DNA from: Adiantum capillus-veneris
Lineage: Eukaryota > Streptophyta > Polypodiopsida > Polypodiales > Pteridaceae
DNA length: 64,000 nt
Direction of reading: 5' to 3'
Assembly: GCA_014529385.2 (NCBI GenBank)
Contig: CM043958.1
Coordinates: 153,039,293 to 153,103,292, forward strand
Position numbers and translations under genes: made by a program
Notes under the pieces: model-generated
Told to the model about the DNA's origin: nothing
Databases searched by the model: none
The model's input: only the letters and a program-made list of their open reading frames with translations
In this document: piece after piece, positions 1 through 11,671 of the stretch
Position numbering within the stretch: the first letter of the stretch is position 1
How the letters are laid out: every line of letters starts with the position of its first letter

Positions 1-128
1 ACCCTAACCCTAAAACCTGTAAACCCTAATTTTGAAAACCCTAACCCTAAAACTTGCAAACCCTAATTTTGGAGACCCTAACCCTAAAACTGCAGAAACC
101 CTAACCCTAACCCTAACCCTAACCCTAA
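1..128. repeat. Telomere-like 37-bp minisatellite ending in a CCCTAA run
   Basis: Two and a half copies of a 37-bp unit start at 1, 38 and 75. Each opens with ACCCTAACCCTAAAAC and ends with AAACCCTAATTTTG-type sequence. The block runs into about five tandem CCCTAA hexamers near 102-128. The hexamer is TTAGGG-type, while the usual plant telomere unit is TTTAGGG; both spacings occur here because some units carry an extra A. It is short and degenerate, so an interstitial telomere-like repeat is more likely than a chromosome end. The open frame through it is low complexity and is not a gene. Confidence 0.8.
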
Positions 129-559
129 GGGCAGCAGGGAGATCTCCGAAAATTGCGTTGGCTGATGACGTGGTAGGCTGTACGGATTTCCGTGATTTAC
201 GTTGGCAGCTTTTTGGCTTTGCTTTTGGACCAAAAGCTTTTGAGTTTTAAAGGCTTTTCATTGTAACTGCTTTTCAAGCCAAGGGCCTTTAAATATGAGG
301 CTAGGGCTCATTCTCTGGCATGCTTCCTGGAGAAGGTGCACAGTTTGGAGTACCGGCTTGTACTGTGTTGATGGAATATAAAGAAATACCGAAAGGGGTG
401 CGAAGGTTTGGGGCCAATACTCTCTGGGGTGGAATTTCGCCACTCTGTGTCGTGTGTCGTCTCTCTCTCTCTCTCTCAGTGCAGTTGTTATTGAAGTGTT
501 AATAGTCTGTTCAGTTTGTTCTTTTCTATTGGCGCGTGGTGCTCGTCTTGTGACATTAC
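129..559. other. Non-coding stretch, possible LTR remnant
   Basis: No supported gene. There is a TATA-like TTTAAATATG near 289-298 and a short CT run at about 459-477. The stretch lies directly before a Ty3/gypsy relic and may be part of its flank, but no LTR ends or target duplication can be shown. Confidence 0.3.
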
Positions 560-1060
560 CTACTCGGAGCTGATTTCACGGTCTTTATTGATCATCGGAG
601 TTTACGTTACATCTTGTCATGGAAGCAGCTTTCGAAAAAGTAGATGCGGTGGGCTAACATCTTGTCACAGTTTCACTCCCAGATTGTCCATGTTCAGGGA
701 CAAAAACTTAGTGGTAGATGCATTGTCTCGGAAGCCCCTAGTCTTGGCTATTTCCGCAATTCATCATAGAATCTTTGAGGATATGGTTGATCAGGTGGCC
801 ACCGATCCAGATTTTTCCGATGTTTTCACTCGGATACAATACAAGGGAGATAGTGCTAGGATATTCCATAGGGGATGGCTACCTGATGAAGAAAACGATG
901 TTGTGTGTTACACAGCCGTTGAGGGAAAAGGTTTTGATTGAGTGCCATTGTCCACCTTTTACGGGTCATCGCGGCATCGACACCACCTTGAAAGGTGTGG
1001 ACTGTTATTTCTTTTGGCCGAGACTCAAGAAGGATGTGGACGCAGTTGTTTAGTATGTCA
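560..1060 (+). pseudogene. Ty3/gypsy RNase H-integrase relic
   Basis: Conceptual translation in changing frames gives the end of a Ty3/gypsy RNase H (DHRSLRYI at about 590, then VVDALSRKP at about 711-740, the usual end of the domain). A spacer and the integrase zinc-binding module follow (GHRGID then YFFWPRLKKDV at about 965-1040). At least two frameshifts separate these pieces and the reading ends before the second Cys pair, so it is dead and truncated at both ends. In family terms this is the RH-IN junction of a Ty3/gypsy polyprotein. It lies upstream of the isomerase exons, either in the missing first intron or in the 5' flank. Confidence 0.75.
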
Positions 1061-2176
1061 GGCTTATTATAGTTTGATTGTAGGAGGAGCACTACCACTA
1101 TGGTGATTGTGTTGTGTGTATACAATGCTGTACATTTATTGATACCTAGTTCATGTATTCATACCTAGTTCTACACCCAGTATGGACACAACGTTAGCAG
1201 GGATTTTCTACCACTTGGTCAATGCTATGCATACATGATAGAGCTGTTGGTTACACTGTCTTGTGGATGACTGCCATGTGTCTATAATTTCCATTTTCCG
1301 CCAAGGTGGTTTTGGGTTTTTCCTGGATTCATATAGGATAAAATATTGAAGTTGATTCTGTTGACAGTGATGGTAATTCAAAGGGTGGGTGTGACTTCAA
1401 CAATATGGTATAAAGTGTAGTTTGGCAAATTTGTTTTAACAAATGCGTCATTCTAATTGCTAGGTAATTCTTGCCTGTATAACTGTGTTCATGTGAATTT
1501 TAATATAAGAAGATGCTCTTGCTACACTGCCACATTTTGTTGAGGTATCCATTTCATAGTTACCTAGATTGGAAATCCGGAACGCAGAACGGGAACGGCA
1601 ACGAGCTTGAAATGCCATTCCTTGTTACGGATACTCATGTGTAAAACACGGAACGGAGATTCGGAACGGGAAGTTGGAATGGGAACGGGGAACGGAGACC
1701 TGAAAATTGCCATTCCCTGTTACTATGATCCACTTTTTAGGATAAGTAAGTTGCCAAGTTCTGAAACTCAAAAAACTTCAGTCCTTGTTTATCTTTGATG
1801 TTTCGACTTAAAGTAAATTAAAGTCTATTTAAGTCATGTGCCTAATCCTTTTTTCAGTTATATGTGTGTGTTTTGTTTTTGTGTCTTGTTATTGTGTCTT
1901 GTGCAAGTGTTGTATCCGTTCTTATAGTTTGCAAGTAAAGTTTTTAACCTACCACATTGTTCCTTTGTCCTACACCTTGGTGTGGGTGACTTTTGAAGTA
2001 ATGTAAAACTTGATCAATTTCATTAAGTTAGCTTCTCTTGTCTATGCACATGTTTGATTCATTTATATAGGTTTTGATGTCTGTTTTGAGTATGCCAAGT
2101 TTCTTCACTTTTCACGTCGTAAGTTCAGACGTGTCTATCTATCACCTCACGAAGGTGTACTACATATTTGGAACAG
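1061..2176. other. Gene-less stretch before the first visible isomerase exon
   Basis: I see no exon with a Met start and plastid transit peptide that would join in phase 0 to the exon at 2177. At 1560-1720 there is a degenerate purine-rich series built on GGAACGG. The last part, from about 2100 to 2176, reads as intron and ends in the acceptor GGAACAG. It is either a large first intron or the 5' flank of a truncated gene. Confidence 0.4.
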
Positions 2177-4796
2177 GTGAAGCAAGCGATGACAATGACA
2201 GAAAAGATTCTTGCAAGGGCCAGTGAGAAGGGGACCCTATCTCCAGGTGAAAATGTGTGGGTGAAAACAGATATTTTGATGACACACGATGTTTGTGGAC
2301 CAGGGACCATTGGAATTTTCAAAAAGGAATTTGGAGCTGATGCTAAAGTGACTGCGCTCACTCTGTACTGGTTTATTTCATACAGATTGCCACCTGACGT
2401 AGCAGGGATCTGATGTCTGTCTCTCTTTTGTAATGGCTTTTGCTAGGTTTGGGATCGAGAGAAGATTGTGATTATTCCAGATCATTACATATTTACAGCA
2501 GATGAGCGGGCCAATCGCAATGTGGACATTCTCAGGGAGTTTGCACAGGAACAAAATTTAAAGTATTTCTATGACATCACAGACCTGAGTGACTTCAAGG
2601 TGATTATTCTGGACAATTTTCTGTATCTCATGATTTTGAGCTAGAATCTGGTTCAATTTTAGGCTGCCTAGCTCACATTTTTTGGAAGTCTCAAAGTAAT
2701 CAGAGAGAACGTTTTATTTTTGGATAGGTGAACCCAGATTATAAGGGCGTGTGCCATGTGGCACTGGCACAAGAAGGTCACTGCAGGCCTGGCGAGGTTT
2801 GTTGTCTGAATGTTGATGTTGCGGTAGTTCCATCATCATCATATGGTGCAGTCAACCATATGGTTCAGCCAACCTTTCTTTCTCTTTCAGGTGCTTTTTG
2901 GAACAGATTCACATACCTGTACTGCTGGAGCATTTGGTCAGTTTGCCACTGGTATTGGGAACACTGATGCTGGATTTATCATGGGCACAGGAAAGCTACT
3001 TGTCAAGGTATTTCTACTGGGTGTTTTTGATCAGTTGTGTCTCAGCTCATGGACGTCCTGTTTCATGTTTGAACTGTGTGCTTTACTGATTTGTACACAG
3101 GTCCCTCCAACATTGAGATTTGTCTTAGATGGAGAGATGCCCAGCTTTTTACATGCAAAAGATTTGATTTTACAAGTATGAAGGTTTTTTTGTTGTTGAC
3201 TTTAATAGCGTATCCACATGTTACCATCTACATATCTGACTGGGTAAGCAGTTTATGTGATGACAGATAATTGGTGAAATCACAGTTGCTGGGGCTACCT
3301 ATAAGGCTATGGAGTTTGTGGGATCTGTGGTGGATAACATGACGGTACCTAGGATCGTATCTGTACTTTTCTGTGACGTTGTCTGGAAGAGCATGTAGCC
3401 TTTAATGTTTGACTTTCCCTTTTAAGTCTGTTCTAGCTAAATGTTGAGAAGTAATCGCTGTATTGAATGACTTACAGCTGCAAGCCTCTGTGGTGTTCTG
3501 GAGATGACAAACTTATCTTGCTTATGAGTTGACTTTTGCCCCTGTTAGATGGAAGATCGAATGACTCTTTGTAACATGGTTGTTGAGGCTGGTGGGAAGA
3601 ATGGTGTCATTGCCGCCGACCGTGTTACATCCAGCTACCTTGAGGTTGGCAATTGGCTTGGTTTGTTTTTGTTGCCTTGATTTTTTTACAGGTACAGGCC
3701 TATGGTTATTAGGTACATCTTCTTCTGTGCAGGGGAAGAATACCAAGCCATTTGAACCAGTTTACTCTGATAGTTCAGCAAGGTAACCTTTGTGGTGCCA
3801 AGACATGACCTGAAGAAAGTTGACTGTTCATTTATTTTTTGTGCACACTCCCTCCTAGGTTCAATGCGGAGTACACATTTAATGTATCCAAGCTGGAGCC
3901 AGTTGTTGCAAAGGTATATGCAGTTATCTCGTCCTGTTTTCTCAATCTTTCCTGTCATATGTCTGTGTGTGTGTGTGTGTGTGGAAGTACAGGCACTTAC
4001 ATTTTTTTTTGCTATATGGTTTGTATGTAGCCTCATTCACCAGACAATCGTGGACTTGCACGAGAGTGCAAGGATGTGACGATTGATAGGGTCTACATTG
4101 GTTCATGCACAGGAGGAAAAATAGAAGATTTTATTGCTGCTGCTAAGTTGTTGAATGCTTCTGTGAGTGACATTGTTATTGAAAAAGGATGAGTTTGCTT
4201 TTCACCAAACTTTTTTGAATAATGTGCATGCATGATTGGGTGAATGGCAGGGTCAGAGAGTGAAAGTACCTACTTTCTTGGTTCCAGCAACTCAAAAAGT
4301 GTGTTACCTATGTTACATATTCTCTTGTTCAGTGCATTCTAGCCTCCCTCTCAAAGTTAACTAATTTTTTCTCTCAAACGACATAAAAGGTCTGGGTGGA
4401 TGTTTACACAATTCCAGTGCCTGGAGCCAATGGCAAGACCTGTGCACAAATCTTTGAAGCAGCTGGTTGTGAAACACCTGCTAGCCCATCATGTGCTGCT
4501 TGCCTGGGTGGTCCTCGTGATACATATGCTCGCATGAATGAGCCTCAGGTTTTTATTAGTATTCTAGTGTGTTATGACTGTAAGAGTCCAGCAGGTGTTG
4601 GGAAGTGTCATTCTTGTCAAGTAAGCATGTTCTGATTATTGTGGGTGGTATCATGCAGGTATGCGTTTCTACTACAAATAGGAATTTTCCTGGCAGAATG
4701 GGCCACAAAGAGTCTCAAGTTTATCTGGCATCTCCGTACACAGCAGCAGCATCAGCTTTAACTGGTTTTGTAACAGATCCTCGAGAATTTTTGTAG
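2177..4796 (+). CDS. 3-isopropylmalate isomerase large subunit (LeuC type), exon 1 not found
   Basis: Thirteen exons join in frame to 446 codons: 2177-2347, 2447-2599, 2728-2796, 2891-3007, 3101-3175, 3267-3344, 3549-3644, 3733-3782, 3859-3913, 4031-4162, 4251-4298, 4390-4548 and 4659-4796 (TAG). All twelve introns are GT-AG and short (76-204 bp). The product belongs to the aconitase superfamily and interconverts 2- and 3-isopropylmalate in leucine biosynthesis with a small subunit, in plastids. Visible markers are [26 protein letters not shown] and the three [4Fe-4S] ligands in YIGSCTGG and [10 protein letters not shown]. The C-terminus is complete (GRMGHKES, then [12 protein letters not shown]). 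The plant protein normally has about 60 more N-terminal residues including the transit peptide, and no matching exon is visible upstream. Intact phase throughout argues for a working gene with its first exon outside the window or hidden, but 5' truncation is possible. Confidence 0.95.
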
Positions 4797-5828
4797 ATTC
4801 TTTGAGGCTCGTTTAGCACTACATAGAGCAAGGTGGGCCGTACCCTAGTATCATTATATGGGAGTAGGTCACTTTGTCCACAGAAGGTGCAACAAGTGTA
4901 CATTTTTTATATGTGCTATCTGCTTTAAAAGGTGGGTTATCTCTCACCATGGATAGTTTCGGGGTCTCATCTGGTTGCTCTAAGGCATGTAGGTGCAGCA
5001 CTGCTGGAATTTTTCTTTTCCCCTGCAACTTAGGATTACTTCGTATAAGAGCATATTAATGAAAAAGCTGAATGGTGACAATTGACATAGATCTCCAAAT
5101 TTTGTATCTGTAAGCCGTCTAGTAATTATGTCATGCGATGTCCTGTTTTGATGTGGGAAATCTTGAATCCTAGTTTTCCTGGAGCATTTTCTCGTCGAGC
5201 GAAGAACAAGTGAGGTTCTCTTTTATGGCTGTAATATCTAGAGCACGAGTTTTTACACTTTCTTGTTTTGTTTTCTTCATGTGACGCCTCTAATCCATTG
5301 ACAAACTCTCGTGGACAAGAAACATAACAGGTGCTGTATAATAGCTAACTGTTCGCAAGGAAGGTGCTAAGCAGAGATGAAGAGAGCTAAAGGTGAGCTG
5401 TAAAGCAGAGATGGCTTTTGCTCTCTTTTGGCTAAGAGGAGATGGATATTTCTTTGGACTCCAATGTTTCACTTCCTCAAAGATTACGTCTGTGTGCTAT
5501 TATTGCTTGATTCACGGCTCGTACACATTGTCATTGCTTCATGTTCATTCAGAAATTATCATTGACTTCTTTCTTATAATTCAGTAGTCCTTGTATGCAT
5601 ATGCTGGTGGTTAAATTAAGGGGAAGCATCATTTGCATTATACTTTGTGGAAGGATTAAATTAAAATAATAGGTATAGTGTGTTGCTGATGTATGGTATA
5701 TCTTGATCAACATTGTTCTTTAAGAATAGGTGGTTCTAAGTTGTCGTGTAAGAGGAGTCTTTCTATAGGAAACAACGGGCAACAATATTTTAGAATGAAA
5801 ACATCAGAGTAATTCAATGGTGAACTTG
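4797..5828. other. 3' UTR and gene-less spacer
   Basis: The first few hundred bases are presumably the isomerase 3' UTR. A polyadenylation site could not be assigned; ATTAATGAAAAAG near 5055 is A-rich but not canonical. I see no gene in the rest. Confidence 0.4.
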
Positions 5829-7160
5829 TTAATGATGCGAATTGTTGTCAAAGTGGCTTCTTCTAAAGACTTGGTCAGCAAAATGCCACATTAGATCACT
5901 ATGTACAAGCCCTAGTGGTTCAACATGCCCTTTATTCAATGAAAATTCAATAGTTAAAAAAGTATGCTCGTCATATACACAATGTCCACACACAGAAAAG
6001 TCACCAAAACTCAACACTAGCAAATATTTGAAACTTGAGTTTTACTACCTTTCTGGCTCATATGGCATAGGTGGCTATGCCACATCTCAATAGATGCAAG
6101 CTTGGCTATTGGTATAAAGATACTTGGTTGGATGGAGTACAAAAGGACTTTGCTTCCGACTTTTGAGAACCACAAGATTGCCCCTTCTGATGATCCAAAG
6201 CTGTTGCAAACATTGTAGTGTGTTCATCTAATTCTTCGGAGATCAAACCAATAGAGATCCAGCACTTAGCCAACTCAGAAACATGTTTGACATTCTTTAA
6301 TATAAATTTTTTGCTTTAGAAGTAATGGCTTTATGTGTCCAATACCAACAATCTCGAGTGAATGAAAATTGCCCAATTTGACTATATCTTGATAGCTTTT
6401 TGCAAAATAGGAAAAACATTGCGGTGAAACATGGAAACTCGTACTAAAATGTATCATCCAATTCTATCCATGCCTAACATCTTGTGTGACAAAGTCATCG
6501 TTAGTGAAATCCGATGTAAAAACCAAGATGTCCAAAAAACATCATGAGCCTTAAAAGACTCAAAAACATTGATGTCTTCATGCTTTGCCTCGCCCTTTGC
6601 ATCACAGTTAGACTTCTTACTCTCTTGAGACTTTTGGTCTTTGTGCAACATGACAATCTTTTTTCACATGCCCTTTCTTATCACAATAGTTTGCTTCAAC
6701 AATTCTTTTTATCCTTCAACTTGGCATGATCATAAGTGCGACTTGTCTCTGTGTGAGACTATGCAATATAAGCATTAGCTCTTGGTAAGCTCAATAGATT
6801 TTGTGCAAATGTTCTCAATGAGCAAACTATCGATTACATCATTGTAGACCAATTTTTTCTTAAGCACAATGTTACTCATGGTTGTGCAAAAAGTACCCCA
6901 TAAGACAAGCAAAGAGCATAACATTAAGATAGACTGAACCACTTCATTGAAATTGATTTTTTGTAACGCCAATTGACCGAGGATAACATTGAACACATTT
7001 AAGTATCTAGAAATGGTGCTACCTTCTTTGAAATGAAGCTCAAACCGCTTCTTCATAAAGTAAACCTTATTAATTGCACTTTTGCTCTCATACATGTTGC
7101 ATATCTTATCCCATAAGACTTTAGAGGTAGGTTCACGAATAATACACATTGACTATACAA
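5829..7160 (-). pseudogene. Ty1/copia gag-protease-integrase relic, minus strand
   Basis: Read on the minus strand from right to left, the fragments come in Ty1/copia order. The first is a UBN2-type gag segment (7149-6775; LWDKICNMYESKS, FMKKRFELHF). Next is a protease-region segment (6457-6275; SFHVSP in place of the usual DSG-SFHMTP context, then SLEIVGIGHI). The third is the pre-integrase and integrase start (about 6130-5829; EMWHSHLCHMSQKG, then CGHCVYDEH and LVHSDL). The protease catalytic Asp is not preserved. Frame changes and stops separate the parts. Reverse transcriptase and RNase H are missing. A gag 5' end may continue to about 7420, but that part is unconvincing. Confidence 0.75.
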
Positions 7161-8984
7161 AATATAAAATGAATATTAGATCTAGTTTTAGCATCAAGTC
7201 ACTTCCGCTAGGCATCTGTGTAACCATCGTCCTCTATTAGTAGATGAGTGTGTGGGTTGTCTAGCCGGTGACTTGGCCGTTACCCTAACACACCTTGAGG
7301 AATATTGGAATGAAAATTGCATGCCACAAGGGCACAACTTATTATTACAACTAGTGTCTATCTCTTGCATGAATGGCATGTTGAATTTTCTTGTTATGAT
7401 AAGTCTAGGAAACAATCCCATGGTTTAATCTTTGTTTGAACCAGCATTGCGATTGAAGAAATTTGGTCATGGTGTATGTATAAATTCAGGGGAAAATGTA
7501 AAAGATTTTTCTTTATTAACTAAGGGTGAACCCTTTTCTTAAGCTGCATTGGATGGCATGTTTTGGAAATCTAGGATTCAATAGAATTTTCCCTCTTCGA
7601 ACTACAATCCTTGGGGTGGGCATAGGCTTCTAAATCTCCAAGAGGGTTAGGAGTATTTTGTGGTGATAAAGTAGAAGTTTTAATAATTATCGTGAAACAC
7701 TTATAGAGGTACTGGACTTTTGTGTTTTCTTATTAATGTCTTGTCCTAAAAATAGGCATAATATACAAGAGAATGAATAGGCACCGTACCCTTGAATCCA
7801 CCAAACACATGGTGTTTTTCATTATTGTTAAGGATAAAAAAAAAACAATTGATTGATTGGATAATAAAAAAATTCATAGATGTTCCTAACCTTCTTGGGA
7901 TCTTGTTCAGGATCTTCATTGAAGTCGAGTAAAAGATCACAACACCCTAACTAAAAGCGTGTTAAATTAGTGAGGAGAAAAGTAGATTCACTACTTTGAA
8001 GAGCTTAGGGTTGGCCTTGGTGAAGACATCCGTTTTTGAGATACATGCTTTTAAGATAAAATTTGAGGTAGTCGTAAATGCAAGTGGCCTAAACTTGACA
8101 GACTCTTTCAAATTCATTTATTCACTTGTGGCAGCTTCTTGAGTAATGTTAAAGGCTCAAAATGCAATGATAGATGATTGATCACACTTGGAATTCAGAT
8201 AAAAATGCAAAGGTTTGATGCAGGTGAGGACTTCAACTTTACTTAGGATCTTTTTGGCGTTGTTGTTGTCCATCACTGTCGAACTTGGCCTCTTTCACTT
8301 TAGAATAAGTTGTTCTTGACTATCTTATGTACAAAACACTAAAATGATATCTCATTCTCATTGTGATGTACAAAAATGAATCAAAGATTGAGTTGTTTTT
8401 GTGCTAATCATTGTCCTTTGTCTAAAGCTAGCTGTCTCTTGAAATGTATGCTCTTTTGTGTATAAGTCTAAAAACAACAACACACACGTCCTAAACACAA
8501 GGCTCTCCCAAAAAGCTGGAAACCAGGACACTGGCTTTGGAGATTTTTGTGTATAGGCTTTGATAGACCGACTGTCTATAGTTGCTCGTTAAGTTGATAT
8601 GCGTTAGGTGGTCTTTCCTTGTCTATATAGATCGGATTCCTGCTCACAACTATTGTACTTTGACTCTGCTGGTTGTAGGTTGCAAGTTAAACCAAAATTA
8701 CTTACCCTTGTGTAATTATTTTGATTTTTAAGATTTGAGAAACATTTTATATATAAACGAACTACACTTGGATGGACGGTTCGTTTGAGGAATATCCATA
8801 AAAACTCGTTAAAGCATGGAAAAATTCTACGACTGACTATGAATGCCATCCATACTATTCTCTACTGGCTAACAAAGCCTTAAAACTCCAACTAGAGCAT
8901 AATCGTGTCTATTAACTTTGTCACCTATAGCTCCGATGAGACTCATGGATTTTTTGATATGGATAGAACTTTTTGGCTTCATAC
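7161..8984. other. AT-rich stretch with no supported gene
   Basis: It may hold the 5' flank or leader of the minus-strand copia relic. A minus-strand open stretch (about 8300 down to 7870) contains a readable but unrecognised peptide followed by a GT that could be a donor. I could not assign it. No primer-binding site or LTR end is visible. Confidence 0.3.
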
Positions 8985-10059
8985 TTGACTATTTTTCACT
9001 AACCTAGGACATGCTTCAAAAAGAAGAAATGAACTCAAGAAAAACAACGAATAGTCAAAGAAGCTCAAGTGGAAGCAAAGGAACGAATGGCAAAGAGAAA
9101 GCTTCTACAACAGAGGCAACAATAAGGACCAACATTACGGATAATTCACTCAAAGTAACAAAATATGATGACAAGGATATGGTGGATCCAACAATCAAAG
9201 TCAAGGTTGGAAATAATCAAGTGGAAGCACATGCATTTCTAGATTCAAGAGCTCAAGAGAATCCTATCTCCTATAGCTTATACAAGTAGCTTACATTCGA
9301 GGAAAAACTCCAATCCACACAACAGGACATTCAAAGCTATTTGGAGCATTCAATCAAGGCTATAAGATGGACAATCATACTGATGCAAATTAACCAATAT
9401 GTCTATCGGTATAAGTTTTATGTCATAGAAGATAAACCAGTGCAACATTACTTATTGCTTGATCATCCATGATAGAGACAATACAATGTACAGATTGATT
9501 GGAGCTCTGATAAAGTCAACATCTAGCATGCTACAAAAGTCCAAGTGGTTCCATTTGCTGCACACAGTTGACAACCCATCGATAGTGGAGTTCAAGCAAC
9601 CCTTCCTTCCAACTATTCAACAATGGATACCAAAGAGAAATTCAAAGGAGACCACATCTGCATATGTTCTACCCAAGGTAGCTATGACCAACAAAGGAAA
9701 ACTGCTAGTGAATATGTTAGGGAAACACACAAAGCAAAGGAAGTTGTCACCACCCACAACAACACATCAGTAAGTCTGGATAAAGAGGGATGAAGTCGCA
9801 AAGTTTTGGCAGACCATGCTCAAAGCTATCTCTCCACTACCATATGATAAACCCAAAAAATCAAACCCACAATATATCATAAAAGTTGGGTTCCAAAGAG
9901 GTTGATTGCAGTTCAAGGAAATTGAGAATAGCTATGGATTCCAAAGAGATAGGACAAGGAACCCCCTTTAGTACAAACACCTGAGATCCAACCAACACCA
10001 ATGCCCAAACAACCAAAACAAAACGAGAAGAAGATTTGGGTGCCCAAGAGCTTATGGCA
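8985..10059 (+). pseudogene. E2 basic linker plus retropepsin-like domain
   Basis: The first part reads as a Lys/Gln-rich helix (KEAQVEAKERMAKRK) matching DEAQEEARLRVLKRK of E3 in position and composition. A frameshift leads to an aspartic protease of the retroviral type: VEAHAFLDSRAQENPISYS near 9212-9270, where the expected DSG appears as DSR. It closes with YLLLDHPW near 9448-9470, where retropepsins usually have LLG-x-PW. The catalytic Gly is changed and several stops follow. The downstream part (RQYNVQIDW) matches RRYKAVPDW of E3. The domain normally cuts Gag-Pol, and in Ty3/gypsy it normally lies between gag and RT. Here it lies next to the 285-bp repeats with no RT nearby. Assignment as retropepsin is fairly secure; activity is excluded. 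Confidence 0.7.
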
Positions 10060-11671
10060 AGCTCTGTCATAAAATCTAATATCTAATATCTAACCAACCC
10101 AAATTATTTTCTCATATTAAATGGATCACTTAATGTGGGAGAATAAACGGGAACAAGTGTTAAGATATAGACATGTGCTTATAGATCTATCTCAACACGG
10201 GGCCAATGGTAAAGGGGCCCAAATGAGGGATGGTCTATCAAAGAGCAAGGCTAACAAATGGAGCATAAGAACTTAGGGTTAGCTTCATTGAAGACCTCCA
10301 ATAATGTGTGTAAAAGGCCTTAGGTAAGCTAGGGCTGAGCTTGAGGTGCGGGAACCCGACCCAGCTCGAGGTGCTTGTCCTGCTTGTCATGCTTGATGAC
10401 TAAGGTGCTTGATGATTGATGTGCTTGAGATGTTTGAGGTGCTTGACATGCTTGAGATGCTAGGGTTACACTTGAGGTGAGAATCCACAGCCCAAGCTTA
10501 AAGTGCTTATGAGCCAAGCTTGTGGTGGGAACTGGGCCTATGCATGAGGGGCTTGAGGTGTCAAAAAGTCAAAGATTCAATCCCTACAAGGAGGGGGCGA
10601 GCCCTACATGAGGGGGGATGAGAGAGAACACCCACACACTCACACAAGGCATGCATGGTACAAAGAAAGCTAAAGGGACACTTGTCAAGTTCCTCCTCAT
10701 GTTGCCCTCAGGGTGTGCCTAAAGCTTATTGGTTGGCCACCCAAGGGGTCCGATAATAATTTAGGAGATTTAATTAATTGATTTAGCATTTATGAAGCCC
10801 TCTCTCTCAAAGGGGAAAGGGGGACACTTGTCTCAAGGCTACCCTTGCTACTTGTAATGCCTCCTGCTTGTGATTGGCTAGGCCTGTAGGGGTCCAATGA
10901 GCTTCAAGCATGAGCTACAAGGGGGGGTCGACCCAAGCAAGCTAGGGGGTTGCTTAGGGGGTATACTCACCCACACACACTCACAAACACTCTCATTGTG
11001 TGCGATGAAAAGTGCAAGAACTCCCTCTCCTTCTCCAAGCAAGTAGAGGTTGAGAGCCTACACCAACACTCTTGGCTATGGAGTGCAAATCCAACCAAGA
11101 GCCATGCTTCAATGCTTAAGCTTGCCATCTCCTTCTTCTTCATTACTATGCTATTATGTATGCTAGCAACAAGAGTTATGATAAGTGAGGAACTAATTCT
11201 TTCTCCTACGAAATGTTTCTTCTTCCTCTTCCCTACCCTCATTCCCTGCTAGCTCTCTCCACCTTCGAAGGTGTTTGAGGTCTTGGGACTGAGGCTTGGG
11301 ATAGTTAAAGCTTTCTTCAAGTTTATGTTATGTTTGTGATGCATGAAGCTTTCCATCTTCATTGCATCACCTAGGTCACAAGGAACACAAAGATTGTATT
11401 GTAACAAGTCTCTCTTAATGGGAGAATTCACAATACAAATGCCTATTGGAGGGGGGACCGGATCCACATAAATCCTGTCCTCAACTATTGTCATGTTCTC
11501 TAAATTCTGTCTCTTGGAAAAGTATTGTTCATGCCAAGTTAACTAATTGCTATGATTATGTTGCTATCTTCAATTATGTTCACCCGCTATGCTCACAAAG
11601 TCATTTCTCAAAAGTACTCTCATTAATTTCCGCTACTCTCAAATTAAATAGGCCAATTCCATTACAAGCTC
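10060..11671 (+). mobile_element. Solo LTR of the inner chromovirus-like family with 5-bp target duplication
   Basis: The LTR spans 10065-11666 (1602 bp), starts TGTCATAAAATC and ends CCATTACA. It is flanked on both sides by AGCTC (10060-10064 and 11667-11671), a perfect 5-bp target-site duplication. It matches the LTRs at 33246-34870 and 47787-49427 along its whole length with scattered differences. No internal sequence is present, so it is the product of LTR-LTR recombination. Without it and one AGCTC, the E2 tail reads through. It contains short open frames that are copies of LTR sequence and not genes. Confidence 0.93.

Noticed and set aside
32-250. Open frame starting in the telomere-like repeat
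   Set aside because: Its Leu-Thr run is the translated repeat; no domain and no conservation evidence.
7740-8310. Minus-strand host gene fragment
   Set aside because: A readable peptide and a possible donor site exist, but stops interrupt it, no family is recognised and no further exons are visible.
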